Shown in pieces: positions 15,372-24,132 of a DNA stretch of 64,000 bases. The stretch covers positions 496,001 through 560,000 of the forward strand of contig NZ_FMYY01000002.1 in assembly GCF_900101595.1 (NCBI RefSeq), written 5' to 3'. The stretch comes from Paenibacillus sp. cl123 (GTDB lineage: Bacteria; Bacillota; Bacilli; Paenibacillales; NBRC-103111). The translations under genes and the position numbers were made by a program. Under the pieces are notes generated by a model. The model saw nothing but the letters and a program-made list of their open reading frames with translations. It searched no databases and had not been told where the DNA came from. Every line of letters starts with the position of its first letter. Position 1 is the first letter of the stretch.

Positions 15372-16592
15372 ATGAGCAGAGGAGAGCCGGATCGGCTGAA
15401 CCGTTATTTATTTATTATCGTCACCCTGTTGTTTTGGTGCTCGCTGTACGTCTATGTGCCGGTGTTGTCCCCTTATCTGGAGCAGATGGGCATGTCGTAC
15501 ACGGTGATGGGAATCGTGCTCGGCAGCTACGGCTTGACGCAGATCGCGCTGCGGCTTCCCCTCGGCGTCGCCTCCGACCGCATGAAGAAGCGCAAGCCGT
15601 ATGTAGTTGCCGGCATGCTGGCCGTGACGCTCAGCTGCGTCTGCTTCGCCTTGGGCGAGAGTCTGGAGTGGGCGCTCGCGGGGCGCATTATGTCCGGCGT
15701 CGCGGCTTCCACCTGGGTCGCCTTCACGGTACTGTATGCGAGCATGTACGCCAAGGAGCATGCGACGCGGGCGATGGGCATGATCAGTCTGCTCACGGCG
15801 GCCGGTCAGCTGCTTGGCATGAGCGTCAGCGGTTTTCTCGTCCGCGCGGGCGGCTATGAGCTGGCGTTTCGGATTGGAGCGGTTATCGGACTGCTCGGCT
15901 TCGCCTTGTCATTCCTGCTCAAGGAGCCTCGCTCCGAAGTTGCCAGACCTTCCATGAGCTACGGCGATCTGTGGCCCGTGATGAAGGACCGGCTGCTTTG
16001 GAAGGTTTCGACGTTATCTATCCTGGCTCACAGCATCTTGTTTATTACGATGTTCGGGTTTACGCCATCCTTTGCCGTGTATCTGGGCGCGGATGAAATG
16101 GGGCTGACCGTATTGGTGCTCGCGTTTATGATTCCGCATGCGCTGACGGCCTTCTGCTCGGGACGCTTCCTGGCGCCCCGGTTCGGTTCATGGCCGGTCG
16201 TGCTGGCCGGCTTCGCGGTCAGCGCGGTTTGCTCGGCGGCGACATCGTTTGCGCCGGGACTGGCCGTGCTTGTCGCCACGCAGGCTCTGAACGGCGCTGT
16301 GCAAGGTTTGCATTTCCCTCTGCTGCTGGGGCTCGCGATCGAGCATATCGAGGAGGGCAAACGGGCTACGGCGATGGGCTTCTATCAGGCGGTCTACGCC
16401 ATCGGCATGTTTGCCGGCCCGTTCCTGGCGGGAGGGTTAAACGAATGGGCCGGTCTGAAGAGCGGCTTCTACTTCGCAGGCGTGCTTGGCCTGCTTGCGG
16501 CTTGGTTGACCAAACGATGGTTTATGGGACGTGCGGGCGGGATGCTGCTCCCGCACGGCGCCGGTTCCGGCACGCAATCAGCAGACCGCTGA
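15372..16592 (+). CDS. MFS transporter, 12 helices
   Basis: A 406-residue major facilitator with the motif A-like loop GVASDRMKKRKPY after helix 2 and a second-half counterpart CSGRFLAPRFGSWPV. Twelve helices can be traced. The N-terminal YVPVLSPYLEQMG resembles drug or sugar exporters of the YxaM/YfkF type. No good ribosome-binding site precedes ATG 15372, but it lies 12 bases after the alcohol dehydrogenase stop and may be translationally coupled. The substrate is unknown. Confidence 0.88.
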   Translation: MSRGEPDRLNRYLFIIVTLLFWCSLYVYVPVLSPYLEQMGMSYTVMGIVLGSYGLTQIALRLPLGVASDRMKKRKPYVVAGMLAVTLSCVCFALGESLEWALAGRIMSGVAASTWVAFTVLYASMYAKEHATRAMGMISLLTAAGQLLGMSVSGFLVRAGGYELAFRIGAVIGLLGFALSFLLKEPRSEVARPSMSYGDLWPVMKDRLLWKVSTLSILAHSILFITMFGFTPSFAVYLGADEMGLTVLVLAFMIPHALTAFCSGRFLAPRFGSWPVVLAGFAVSAVCSAATSFAPGLAVLVATQALNGAVQGLHFPLLLGLAIEHIEEGKRATAMGFYQAVYAIGMFAGPFLAGGLNEWAGLKSGFYFAGVLGLLAAWLTKRWFMGRAGGMLLPHGAGSGTQSADR

Positions 16593-16700
16593 GCCTGGAA
16601 TGCTATGGGCCGGTCGGCGGAAGGGCAAGATTCACCGCAGATTAGTTGTGGTAAACATGCATAGCCGACTGCTCTTTGCGCGAGACTAGGGGCGAAGGAG

Positions 16701-17009
16701 ATGGTGCCTTTGTTCGGATTGCTGATTGCGGGCTCTATACTGGCCCCCCTACTTATGTTCGCGGTGCGGTTTTTCACTCCCAAGCTGGCGCTGTTTTTTG
16801 ATTTTATAGCGGTAGCGGCGTTATACGGCTTCGGATGGATCGCAACCGGGGCTATATACAAAATTTTGAGAGACGATACGGTCATGATGACCGAGGTACA
16901 CCGCGTATTTTATAGCTCGTGGTTTCTAATGAGCGGCGCCTATCTGGGCGTGTATGCCTTGTACGTCATCTGGTGGGCGTTGTTCAGCAGCTGGCGCAAG
17001 CATCCTTGA
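16701..17009 (+). CDS. small membrane protein, 102 aa, unknown
   Basis: ATG 16701 directly follows GGGGCGAAGGAG. Three hydrophobic helices can be seen: LFGLLIAGSILAPLLMFAV, FDFIAVAALYGFGWIATGAI and SGAYLGVYALYVIWWALF. The tail SSWRKHP is basic, consistent with the positive-inside rule. I know no function for it. It stands between the MFS gene and the YadA-like gene without clear operon links. Confidence 0.65.
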   Translation: MVPLFGLLIAGSILAPLLMFAVRFFTPKLALFFDFIAVAALYGFGWIATGAIYKILRDDTVMMTEVHRVFYSSWFLMSGAYLGVYALYVIWWALFSSWRKHP

Positions 17010-17157
17010 AGCCGGGCCGCGGCATAGGTCTAGTCCAAGCAAGATTCGGGCTAGGCCTCTTTGCCATGCGCGCTGCGAGCAAGGTAAGCGCCGCCGCCAT
17101 CCTCCGGCAGATTACATATGCATATAGCGTACGGACAAGAAGGTACACCATCTCATA

Positions 17158-18528
17158 ATGAAAAGAGTGAGGAGTATGGCTTGCAATGCAAATCCGAGCG
17201 GCGGCTGCTCGTCGGCCGAAGGACAATCCACCACCTCAAGCGGGTTCGCCTCGCATGCCGAGGGGTTTCAGACGATCGCAGCAGGCGTAGGCGCCCATGC
17301 GGAAGGCAGCAACACGTATGCGGGCGGAGACGCGTCCCATGCGGAGGGAATCCAAACGATCGCCCAAGGCAATCTGTCGCATGCCGAAGGAGCCCTTACG
17401 CTGGCCAGCGGGGTTTCCTCGCATGCCGAAGGCAACCTTACCGTCGCCAGCGGATTCGCCTCGCATGCCGAAGGCGAATATGCGATTATCGACGGCGTCG
17501 ATAAGCTGACGATGGCTATCGGCGAAGCTTCCCACGCAGAAGGACAGGCTACGACGGCTGTCGGCGAAGCCTCCCATGCGGAAGGCTTTAATACGACAGC
17601 AGGCACGCTGGAAAATGGCCTCGGCGCTCACTCCGAGGGCTTCAACACGACGGCCAGCCGTCAGGCGGCCCACGCGGAAGGCTTCAATACGATAGCGAGC
17701 GGCCTAAACTCGCATGCCGAAGGCGGGAGCACGTCGGCGAGCGGCAACAACAGCCATGCCGAAGGCAGCGCGACCATCGCCAGCGGAGAATCCGCTCATG
17801 CCCAAGGCTTTCAGACGCTGGCCAGCGGACCGGTGTCTCATTCGGAGGGGATATTGACCTCCACGGCCGGATTCACCGCTTCGCATATCATGGGCCAAAG
17901 CGGCAGCGCCAATGAATCGTTCTCCTGGTTTCTGGCCAACGGTGGCATCAAAGCCAAAATATCCGGCAACACTGGCGTCGGAACGTTCACAGGCGGCACT
18001 TCTCTCGGGCCTGCCGATTATGCGGAGCTGTTCGAAACGGTGGACGGGCTCGCGATCGAGCCGGGATACTTTGTCACGCTTGAGGGCGACAAGATTCGTC
18101 CGGCCGCTGCAGAGGACGGTTACGTGCTCGGTATTACGAGCGCCGCGCCTGCTGTGCTGGGGAATGCGGGAGATACGGAATGGCGGGGGAAATATCAAAC
18201 GGACGAATGGGGGAGGCCGCTTACGGAAGCGGTCCGGCTGGAGGCTGAAACAGACGGCCTGGGCACCGTAACGTTGCCGGCCCGCACCGAAATCCGCCGC
18301 TTGATTCATCCCGACTGGGACAGCGCGAAGCCTTACATCCCCCGCAGCGAACGGCCCGAGTGGGTCGCAGTCGGTCTGCTCGGCCAGCTTCAGGTCCGCG
18401 ATGACGGCACCTGCCGTCCTGGCGGCTTCTGCTTGCCGGGAGAGAAGGGCGAAGCAACGGCGGCTCCCTCCGGTTATCGGGTGATGCGCCGCACCGGGCC
18501 GAATCGGGTGCTCGTTTTGTTCCGCTGA
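17158..18528 (+). CDS. YadA-type head-repeat surface protein with Peptidase_G2 autocleavage domain
   Basis: Residues from about 18 to 245 are some 15 head repeats of about 14 residues, each with SHAEG or AHAEG followed by a T and an ASG turn, the left-handed beta-roll of trimeric adhesins. Two units carry insertions (after SHAEGEYAI and SHAEGFNTTAG). After GQSGSANESFSW comes a C-terminal domain beginning ADYAELFETVDG, which matches the IMC-type Peptidase_G2 autoproteolytic domain of Bacillus phage tail and spore-surface proteins. No signal peptide and no outer-membrane anchor are present, as expected in a monoderm; a spore or phage-like surface role is possible. The start could also be GTG 17167 or ATG 17176; none has an ideal ribosome-binding site. 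Confidence 0.85.
   Translation: MKRVRSMACNANPSGGCSSAEGQSTTSSGFASHAEGFQTIAAGVGAHAEGSNTYAGGDASHAEGIQTIAQGNLSHAEGALTLASGVSSHAEGNLTVASGFASHAEGEYAIIDGVDKLTMAIGEASHAEGQATTAVGEASHAEGFNTTAGTLENGLGAHSEGFNTTASRQAAHAEGFNTIASGLNSHAEGGSTSASGNNSHAEGSATIASGESAHAQGFQTLASGPVSHSEGILTSTAGFTASHIMGQSGSANESFSWFLANGGIKAKISGNTGVGTFTGGTSLGPADYAELFETVDGLAIEPGYFVTLEGDKIRPAAAEDGYVLGITSAAPAVLGNAGDTEWRGKYQTDEWGRPLTEAVRLEAETDGLGTVTLPARTEIRRLIHPDWDSAKPYIPRSERPEWVAVGLLGQLQVRDDGTCRPGGFCLPGEKGEATAAPSGYRVMRRTGPNRVLVLFR
17212..17869 (+). repeat. 42-base coding repeats (SHAEG units)
   Basis: These are the DNA of the head repeats: about 15 units with a 42-base period and recurring TCGCATGCCGAAGG or close variants. Recombination between units could change the copy number. 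Confidence 0.8.
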
Positions 18529-18634
18529 TTCGAAGACCGGGTTTTCCGCAAAGGTTATCCCTGAACATCCGCAAGGCCATGCCGGACGCAAGGCGCAAGC
18601 GCAGCGGATAAACGCTTCAACCGGCAACGCGGGC

Positions 18635-18844
18635 ATGACATCCATGCCCGTTATCGCTTCGGCAGCCGGAGCAACCGCAGCTTGCGTCGCAGTCCCGATG
18701 CTGCGTCAGCAGGATATTCCTCAAGCGAATACCGATCTCGTATTGATAGATTCGGAGTGCAATGTTCGATGGACAATGAGAGATAACCGCATATTCATTG
18801 ACAACAGCGGCGGAACAAGCTTAAGTCCATGCTATCTGTATTAG
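18635..18844 (+). CDS. doubtful small ORF, 69 aa
   Basis: A frame from ATG 18635 encodes a part with mixed composition, TDLVLIDSECNVRWTMRDN, that looks more protein-like than its surroundings. There is no ribosome-binding site before the ATG and I know no relative. It may be the remnant of a longer gene. The remaining bases between 18529 and 19030 hold only promoter-like sequence. Confidence 0.3.
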   Translation: MTSMPVIASAAGATAACVAVPMLRQQDIPQANTDLVLIDSECNVRWTMRDNRIFIDNSGGTSLSPCYLY

Positions 18845-18947
18845 TAGTACTTTTGACAACTACTATACAGTGTTACTTTTAGGGGAAATAGTCGTAAAAA
18901 AACCCTTGTTTCAGCCCATTTTCAGCAAAAAAATATGACGTAAACAC

Positions 18948-18976
18948 TATGCGCTCCCCCTATATGCTGTTATACT
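18948..18976 (+). promoter_or_regulatory. candidate promoter of the 2-oxoacid oxidoreductase operon
   Basis: TATACT at 18971-18976 is a good -10; the hexamer 17 bases before it (TATGCG) is a poor -35, which points to an activator. A second candidate, TTGACA at 18852-18857, lies upstream. Confidence 0.4.
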
Positions 18977-19030
18977 GATGCCAAGGAATGAAATTCCATT
19001 CTATCATATTCTTGAGGGGGCGTTAGTAGC

Positions 19031-20035
19031 ATGGCGGTTCTACCGAAAATGAATGACCTCGGCTTCTTCGAGATCAGGCTGGAGTCCATCGGCGGACTTG
19101 GAGCTAACCTGGCCGGCAAGATGCTTGCTGAAGCCGGCGTTGTCGGAAGCGGTTTCAACGGCGTCAGCTTTTCTTCCTACGGCTCGGAGAAGAAGGGCTC
19201 CCCGGTGAAGGCCCACATCCGGTTCTGCGATCTGGATACGAATATCCGTGATACGACCCCGGTCGAGCGTCCGCATGTGGTCGGCGTTTTTCATGAGAAT
19301 TTGTCCAAGACGGTCAATGTCGTCAGCGGCATCTACGAGGACAGCGTTGTGCTGGTCAACTCCAGCAAAAGCCCTGAGGAGCTGAAGGAGAAGCTGAAGC
19401 TGACCGGCGGAATCGTCGCCGTAGTCGACGCGACGGGCATCTCGCTGGAGGAGAAGAACCGGGTCAACATGGCCATGCTGGGCGGCTTGTTCCGCTTGTG
19501 TACGTTCCTCGACTTTGAACATATGAAGGGCATTATCCGCAAAAGTTTGGAGAAAAAATACCCCGGCGCTGTCGAACCGGCGCTGCGCACGTTCCAACGG
19601 GGCTACGACGAAGTGCAGTTCCAGACGTTCACGCTCCCTGAAGGCGCTTCCATGCCGGAGCCAAAGCGCTGGGACATTCCGGTTTACGGCTATTTGACCC
19701 AGCCGATCGGCGGGATGGTCTCGAACCCGGGCAACAGCATCCTGAAGGATCTGAGCATTTCCCGCAACGGGATGATGCCGCATTTTGACGACGAGAAGTG
19801 CATTCATTGCGCGGCCTGCGATACCGCCTGTCCCGACTTCTGCTTCGTATGGGATGAGCAGCCGGACAAGAAGGGCCGTCCTCAGATGTTCCTGCAAGGG
19901 ATCGATTATCAGTATTGCAAGGGCTGTCTGAAGTGCGTCGTTGCCTGTCCGACGGAGGCATTGTCCTCAAGCCGCGAGACGGACGGGTACGCGGAAGCGA
20001 ATCGCGTGGCGCACCGGTTCCAGCTGGCCGAATAA
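19031..20035 (+). CDS. 2-oxoacid:ferredoxin oxidoreductase, fused gamma and delta (ferredoxin) parts
   Basis: The first 190 residues are the gamma domain (ESIGGLGANLAGKMLAEAG), followed by a linker and a C-terminal two-cluster ferredoxin domain with CIHCAACDTACPD and CKGCLKCVVACP. The eight cysteines should bind two 4Fe-4S clusters and pass electrons to ferredoxin. ATG 19031 is preceded by GAGGGGGCG. It lies 34 bases before the alpha-beta gene, so the two make one enzyme that oxidatively decarboxylates a 2-oxoacid (pyruvate, 2-oxoglutarate or branched-chain) to an acyl-CoA. The exact substrate is not evident. It is oxygen-sensitive in most organisms, which fits a facultative lifestyle. Confidence 0.92.
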   Translation: MAVLPKMNDLGFFEIRLESIGGLGANLAGKMLAEAGVVGSGFNGVSFSSYGSEKKGSPVKAHIRFCDLDTNIRDTTPVERPHVVGVFHENLSKTVNVVSGIYEDSVVLVNSSKSPEELKEKLKLTGGIVAVVDATGISLEEKNRVNMAMLGGLFRLCTFLDFEHMKGIIRKSLEKKYPGAVEPALRTFQRGYDEVQFQTFTLPEGASMPEPKRWDIPVYGYLTQPIGGMVSNPGNSILKDLSISRNGMMPHFDDEKCIHCAACDTACPDFCFVWDEQPDKKGRPQMFLQGIDYQYCKGCLKCVVACPTEALSSSRETDGYAEANRVAHRFQLAE

Positions 20036-20069
20036 CTCATATCCTATACGGGAGAGGTGAAGATAAACA

Positions 20070-22373
20070 ATGGCAATCGAATTGAATAAAGAAGTGAGCG
20101 CAGGCACGGTCGAGCAGCGCATGGTCTATGAGTCGGGCAATGAGATGGCGGCGTATGCGGCCCATCAGATCAACTATCACGTGATGGGTTATTTCCCGAT
20201 CTCGCCTTCTACGGAGGTCGCGCAGTTCCTCGATCTGATGAAAGCGAACGGCCAGCATGATATCAAGCTGATCCCGGCGGACGGCGAGCACGGCTCGGCA
20301 GGGATTTGTTACGGAGCCGCGGCAGCGGGCGGACGCGTATTTAATGCCACAAGCGCCAACGGCTACTTGTATATGCTCGAGCAGATGCCCGTACAGTCCG
20401 GGACGCGTTTTCCGATGGTCATGAACCTGGTTTGCCGCTCGGTGTCCGGGCCGCTCAACATCCACGGGGACCACTCCGATCTGTATTACGCGCTTAATAC
20501 CGGATGGCCGATTCTGATGAGCCGCGATCCGCAGGCCGTGTACGACATGAACATCATGGCAATCAAGCTGGCGGAAGACCCGGAGGTCCGTCTGCCGGTT
20601 ATCGTCGCATCGGACGGCTACTTCACATCCCACCAGAAGCGCCGGGTACAGACGTTCGCCCACAAGTCCGATGTGCACGCCTTTATCGGGGAGCAGCCGA
20701 AGCAGTTCCCGCATGTGCTGGACCGCAACAACCCGATCACGGTCGGACCTTATATGAATGAGCCGGATTACATTAACAACTGTTACCAGCAGTCGGAAGC
20801 GATGTACCGCGCAGGGGAAGTATTTGACCGGATTCGCCAGGAATACAAGCTGCTGACCGGTCGCGACTATCCGATCCTCGACCTCTACCGGATGGAAGAT
20901 GCCGACGTCGCTGTTTTCCTGATGAACTCCTCCTCGGAGATTATCAAGGATGTCGTCGACCAGCTTCGCGAGCAGGGGATCAAGGCAGGCTCCATCGCGC
21001 CGAACATGATCCGTCCGTTCCCGGCCAAGGAAATCGCCGAGGCGCTGAAAAACGTCAAAGCCGTGACGATCGGCGACCGCGCGGACTCTTATGGCGCGCA
21101 TGGCGGGAATATGTCGCTGGAGATCAAGGCGGCGCTCTTCACGGCCGGTTATACCGACACGATGGTGATCAGCCGGGTATACGGGCTGGGAGGCAAAGAT
21201 TTCTACGCCGAGGACGGTCACGCGTTTTTCCGTATGGCCATGGACGCCGTGGAGGCGGGAAGAATAGAGATTCCGTTCGATTATTACGGTCATACGCCCG
21301 GAGATCCGAACAAAAAGCCTCAGCGGGTGATCGAGCCGATGAAGTATGAGGATCTGAACTCGGGTCTGATTACGGTAAACAAAGATGAAGCCACGGGGCA
21401 GCTGAAGGTCAAAGTGCCGCCGATCCGTCAGCTTACCAAAAAGCCGAAGCGGCTGGCTCCGGGTCATGGCGCCTGTCCGGGCTGCGGCATTTTCTCCGGT
21501 CTGGAGCTGTTCTTCAAGGGGATCGAGGGCGATATCGTCGCTTTATTCCATACCGGCTGCGCGATGGTCGTCACGACGGGGTACCCGTACTCCTCCCATA
21601 AGGCTACGTATATCCACAACCTGTTCCAGAGCGGAGCGGCGACGTTGTCCGGCGTGGTGGAGATGTTCTGGGAGCGCAAACGCCGCGGCGATCTCGACCA
21701 TCTGAATCTGCCTGCTGACTTCACCTTCGTCATGATCACGGGCGACGGCGGGATGGATATCGGGATGGGCCCGGCGATCGGCGCCGCGCTGCGCAATCAT
21801 AAGATGATCATTTTGGAGTATGATAACGAAGGATACATGAATACGGGCGCCCAGCTGTCCTACTCGACGCCGCTCGGACACCGCACCTCGACCTCCAATG
21901 TCGGCAAGCATCAAGGAGGCAAGCTGTTCCATCACAAGGATACCCCGCAGATTATGGCGGCAACCAATATTCCTTATGTATTCACCGGGTCCGAGTCGCT
22001 GCCCCAGGATCTGCTCAGGAAAGCGGCCAAGGCGCAGTACTATGCTCAGAATGAAGGCTTGGTCTACGGTAAAATTCTCATCACCTGCCCGCTGAACTGG
22101 CTGTCCGAGGAACAGATCGGCCAGACGCTGATCGATGAAGCGGTGAACTCCTGCTTCTTCCCGATGTACGAGGTGGAGAACGGCATCACGAATATTACGT
22201 ACAATCCCGAGGAGAAGAGCAAGCGTATACCGGTCGGCGATTGGCTGAAAAATATGGGCAAAACGAAGCATCTCACCAAGCCTGAATATGCGGAGGCGCT
22301 GCAATCGTTCGAAAACGAGGTCGATCGCCGCTGGAGCAGGCTGAAGGCTAAGCACGAAAATCCGTATCTGTAA
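20070..22373 (+). CDS. 2-oxoacid:ferredoxin oxidoreductase, fused alpha and beta parts
   Basis: Residues about 10-400 are the alpha part (GNEMAAYAAHQINYHVMGYFPISPSTE, split here as the pyrimidine-binding domain, then domain II with APNMIRPFPAKEIAEAL). From about 465 the beta part follows, with GACPGCGIFSGLE, FHTGCAMVVT and the thiamine diphosphate motif GDGGMDIGMG with Asn about 25 residues on (DNEGYMNTG). The ribosome-binding site GGGAGAGGTGA precedes ATG 20070. Together with the gamma-delta gene it forms a two-polypeptide enzyme, an arrangement different from the common KorA (gamma-alpha) plus KorB (beta). A terminator-like hairpin follows. Confidence 0.92.
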   Translation: MAIELNKEVSAGTVEQRMVYESGNEMAAYAAHQINYHVMGYFPISPSTEVAQFLDLMKANGQHDIKLIPADGEHGSAGICYGAAAAGGRVFNATSANGYLYMLEQMPVQSGTRFPMVMNLVCRSVSGPLNIHGDHSDLYYALNTGWPILMSRDPQAVYDMNIMAIKLAEDPEVRLPVIVASDGYFTSHQKRRVQTFAHKSDVHAFIGEQPKQFPHVLDRNNPITVGPYMNEPDYINNCYQQSEAMYRAGEVFDRIRQEYKLLTGRDYPILDLYRMEDADVAVFLMNSSSEIIKDVVDQLREQGIKAGSIAPNMIRPFPAKEIAEALKNVKAVTIGDRADSYGAHGGNMSLEIKAALFTAGYTDTMVISRVYGLGGKDFYAEDGHAFFRMAMDAVEAGRIEIPFDYYGHTPGDPNKKPQRVIEPMKYEDLNSGLITVNKDEATGQLKVKVPPIRQLTKKPKRLAPGHGACPGCGIFSGLELFFKGIEGDIVALFHTGCAMVVTTGYPYSSHKATYIHNLFQSGAATLSGVVEMFWERKRRGDLDHLNLPADFTFVMITGDGGMDIGMGPAIGAALRNHKMIILEYDNEGYMNTGAQLSYSTPLGHRTSTSNVGKHQGGKLFHHKDTPQIMAATNIPYVFTGSESLPQDLLRKAAKAQYYAQNEGLVYGKILITCPLNWLSEEQIGQTLIDEAVNSCFFPMYEVENGITNITYNPEEKSKRIPVGDWLKNMGKTKHLTKPEYAEALQSFENEVDRRWSRLKAKHENPYL

Positions 22374-22391
22374 AAGAGACGGTACACAAGA

Positions 22392-22430
22392 GAAGGGCGC
22401 AAACTCGCGGTTCGAGCCTTGCGTCCTTCT
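22392..22430 (+). terminator. hairpin after the oxidoreductase operon
   Basis: GAAGGGCGCAA pairs with TTGCGTCCTTC (one G-U pair) around a small inner stem. The T-run is poor, so termination is only likely. Confidence 0.5.
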
Positions 22431-22488
22431 TGCCCTATCGAACGAATGAAACATGCCTTGCGAAGGCAGGAAGACGGTGTTACCCGCC

Positions 22489-22776
22489 ATGAGTTATGTG
22501 CTAAGACATTCCGTTACCGGAGAAATCGCCGCTTGTCTGCAGAAAAACAATTATGACCTGGACTATTACGGCATCCGCCAATGGGACAGCGAGCAGGAGG
22601 CGCAGGAACAGAAAGCCATGTTTCTGGAGCAGATCGGACATGACGACGAGCATCGCTGGCTCGTGCTGCATCTGGATGAGAGCCGGGTCAAGCTCGGAAA
22701 TGTGAAGCTTAAAAACGATCCGGCGCGCCGCCTGATCATGCATCCGGAGGGAACGCTGGAAGGGCGCCTGCCATGA
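22489..22776 (+). CDS. hypothetical protein, about 95 aa
   Basis: A small acidic soluble protein starting SYVLRHSVTGEIAACLQ, with DYYGIRQWD and a C-terminal LIMHPEGTL. The start is uncertain: ATG 22489 gives the most natural N-terminus, GTG 22477 is closer to AGGAAG, and ATG 22453 has no ribosome-binding site. It lies 54 bases before the next hypothetical gene and both may be co-transcribed. I do not recognise it. Confidence 0.65.
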   Translation: MSYVLRHSVTGEIAACLQKNNYDLDYYGIRQWDSEQEAQEQKAMFLEQIGHDDEHRWLVLHLDESRVKLGNVKLKNDPARRLIMHPEGTLEGRLP

Positions 22777-22829
22777 AGCATACCGTATGAAGGCAGAAGG
22801 CAAACCTATATGGAACAAGGAGAGCGAGG

Positions 22830-23339
22830 ATGACGAACCTTTTTGTGAAGTTTGAGCAGGCTGCCTCGGAGGAAGAACTGCAGCAATTCAGGCAAACGGT
22901 CATCGAGGGCGGCTTCACGGCATTCCGCCATTTCCTCGACGGCTTCCGCAGCAAGCTGAAGGAATATGAGGATGACGATTCCGCCAAGATTGCGGAGAGC
23001 ATCGCTCTGGCCAAACGGCTGTTCCCGGAGCCGGCGCATTTCAGCCCGTCCTGGGCGCATATCTGGGACGAGTTTGAAGCGATCGCCGGCTACAAGCGCA
23101 CGGTGCTGGAATCTATCGGTACGGACTGCAGGGACGGAGAATGGCAGATTCTGATCGACAACCCGTATACGAATGCAGACCTGGTATGCTATCCGTCGCT
23201 GACCTTTCTCGAGGGTGTATATATGTACGCTTATTTCAGAGCCGATCTGAAGCAAAATGAGTTCATTCGCCTGCAGAAGATTGAGACGGTCCTTATGGCT
23301 TTCGGCAGCGAGCATGTGAAGGAGCAGGAGAAGCGGTAG
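22830..23339 (+). CDS. hypothetical protein, 169 aa
   Basis: ATG 22830 follows AAGGAGAGCGAGG. The product is soluble and acidic, with a helical first half (EEELQQFRQTVIEGGFTAFRHFLDGF) and conserved-looking aromatic patches such as FSPSWAHIWDEFEAIAG and SLTFLEGVYMYAYF. I do not recognise a domain. It follows another hypothetical gene and precedes a two-component pair by about 100 bases on the same strand. Confidence 0.7.
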   Translation: MTNLFVKFEQAASEEELQQFRQTVIEGGFTAFRHFLDGFRSKLKEYEDDDSAKIAESIALAKRLFPEPAHFSPSWAHIWDEFEAIAGYKRTVLESIGTDCRDGEWQILIDNPYTNADLVCYPSLTFLEGVYMYAYFRADLKQNEFIRLQKIETVLMAFGSEHVKEQEKR

Positions 23340-23442
23340 CGGAACGCTCGGCGAGAGTTTTGGGGGCAGCGGCAAACGTATAGAGGTCATGCGGCGAGGG
23401 GATGCTATCTCCAACTATGCGCAACATGAAAGAGCTGCCTCT

Positions 23443-24132
23443 ATGAACCATTCCATATTGATCGTCGAAGATGAACCGCATATCGCCCGCGTGCTGGAGC
23501 TGGAGCTGCAGCATGAAGGCTATGAGACAGCCGTGGCGTCGGACGGCACGCGCGCGCTGCCGCTCGCTCTGGCCCGCAATTGGAGCCTGATTATGCTGGA
23601 TGTGATGCTTCCGGGCATCAGCGGGCTGGAGGTGCTGGAGGGTTACCGCAGCGGAGGCGGCGAATCTCCCGTGCTGATGCTGACGGCGAGAGATTCGACG
23701 AAGGAAGTCGTGCTCGGATTCGAGCTTGGGGCTAATGATTATGTCACCAAGCCGTTCGCCACTCAGGAGCTGCTTGTGCGTATCCGCAATCTGATTCGGC
23801 TGACGAGCGGCAAGGAGGAGCCGGGGGAGGTACTGACTGCGGCCGATCTGACGCTGAACCCCGGCAGCCGCCAGGTGATCCGCCAAGAAAGCGTGATCGA
23901 GCTTACGCCCACGGAGTTTGAGCTGCTCCATTATATGATGAAGCATCAAGGGCAAGTGCTGAGCCGCGAACAGCTGATTGGCGACGTATGGGGCTACGCG
24001 CATACGGGAGATACGAATATCGTCGATGTGTACGTCCGTTATCTGCGCCTAAAGATTGACAAGGGATTCAGTCCGAAGCTGATCCGCACCATCCGCGGCA
24101 TCGGTTATTCCTTGTCTCCTCCGAGCCCATGA
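23443..24132 (+). CDS. OmpR-family response regulator
   Basis: The receiver domain starts SILIVEDEPHIARVL with the phospho-acceptor Asp in LIMLDVMLPG and the Lys in VTKPFA. The C-terminal winged helix has IELTPTEFELLHYMM and LIRTIRGIGYSL. ATG 23443 (MNHSILIV) fits the family length of about 229 residues; the ATG at 23389 would add 18 residues without homology. Its stop overlaps the kinase start (ATGA). The pair is followed by an NlpC/P60 wall hydrolase, so a cell-wall role is a reasonable guess. Confidence 0.93.
   Translation: MNHSILIVEDEPHIARVLELELQHEGYETAVASDGTRALPLALARNWSLIMLDVMLPGISGLEVLEGYRSGGGESPVLMLTARDSTKEVVLGFELGANDYVTKPFATQELLVRIRNLIRLTSGKEEPGEVLTAADLTLNPGSRQVIRQESVIELTPTEFELLHYMMKHQGQVLSREQLIGDVWGYAHTGDTNIVDVYVRYLRLKIDKGFSPKLIRTIRGIGYSLSPPSP

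Noticed and set aside
17212..17869. Possible CRISPR or non-coding tandem repeat
   Set aside because: The 42-base period keeps the reading frame and encodes YadA-type head repeats.
20037..21467. 476-codon open frame on the minus strand
   Set aside because: Antisense to the alpha-beta oxidoreductase gene, whose motifs are all intact. Shadow composition.
22392..22430. tRNA-like GGTTCGAG segment
   Set aside because: No acceptor or anticodon arms can be drawn; it is the loop of a terminator-like hairpin.
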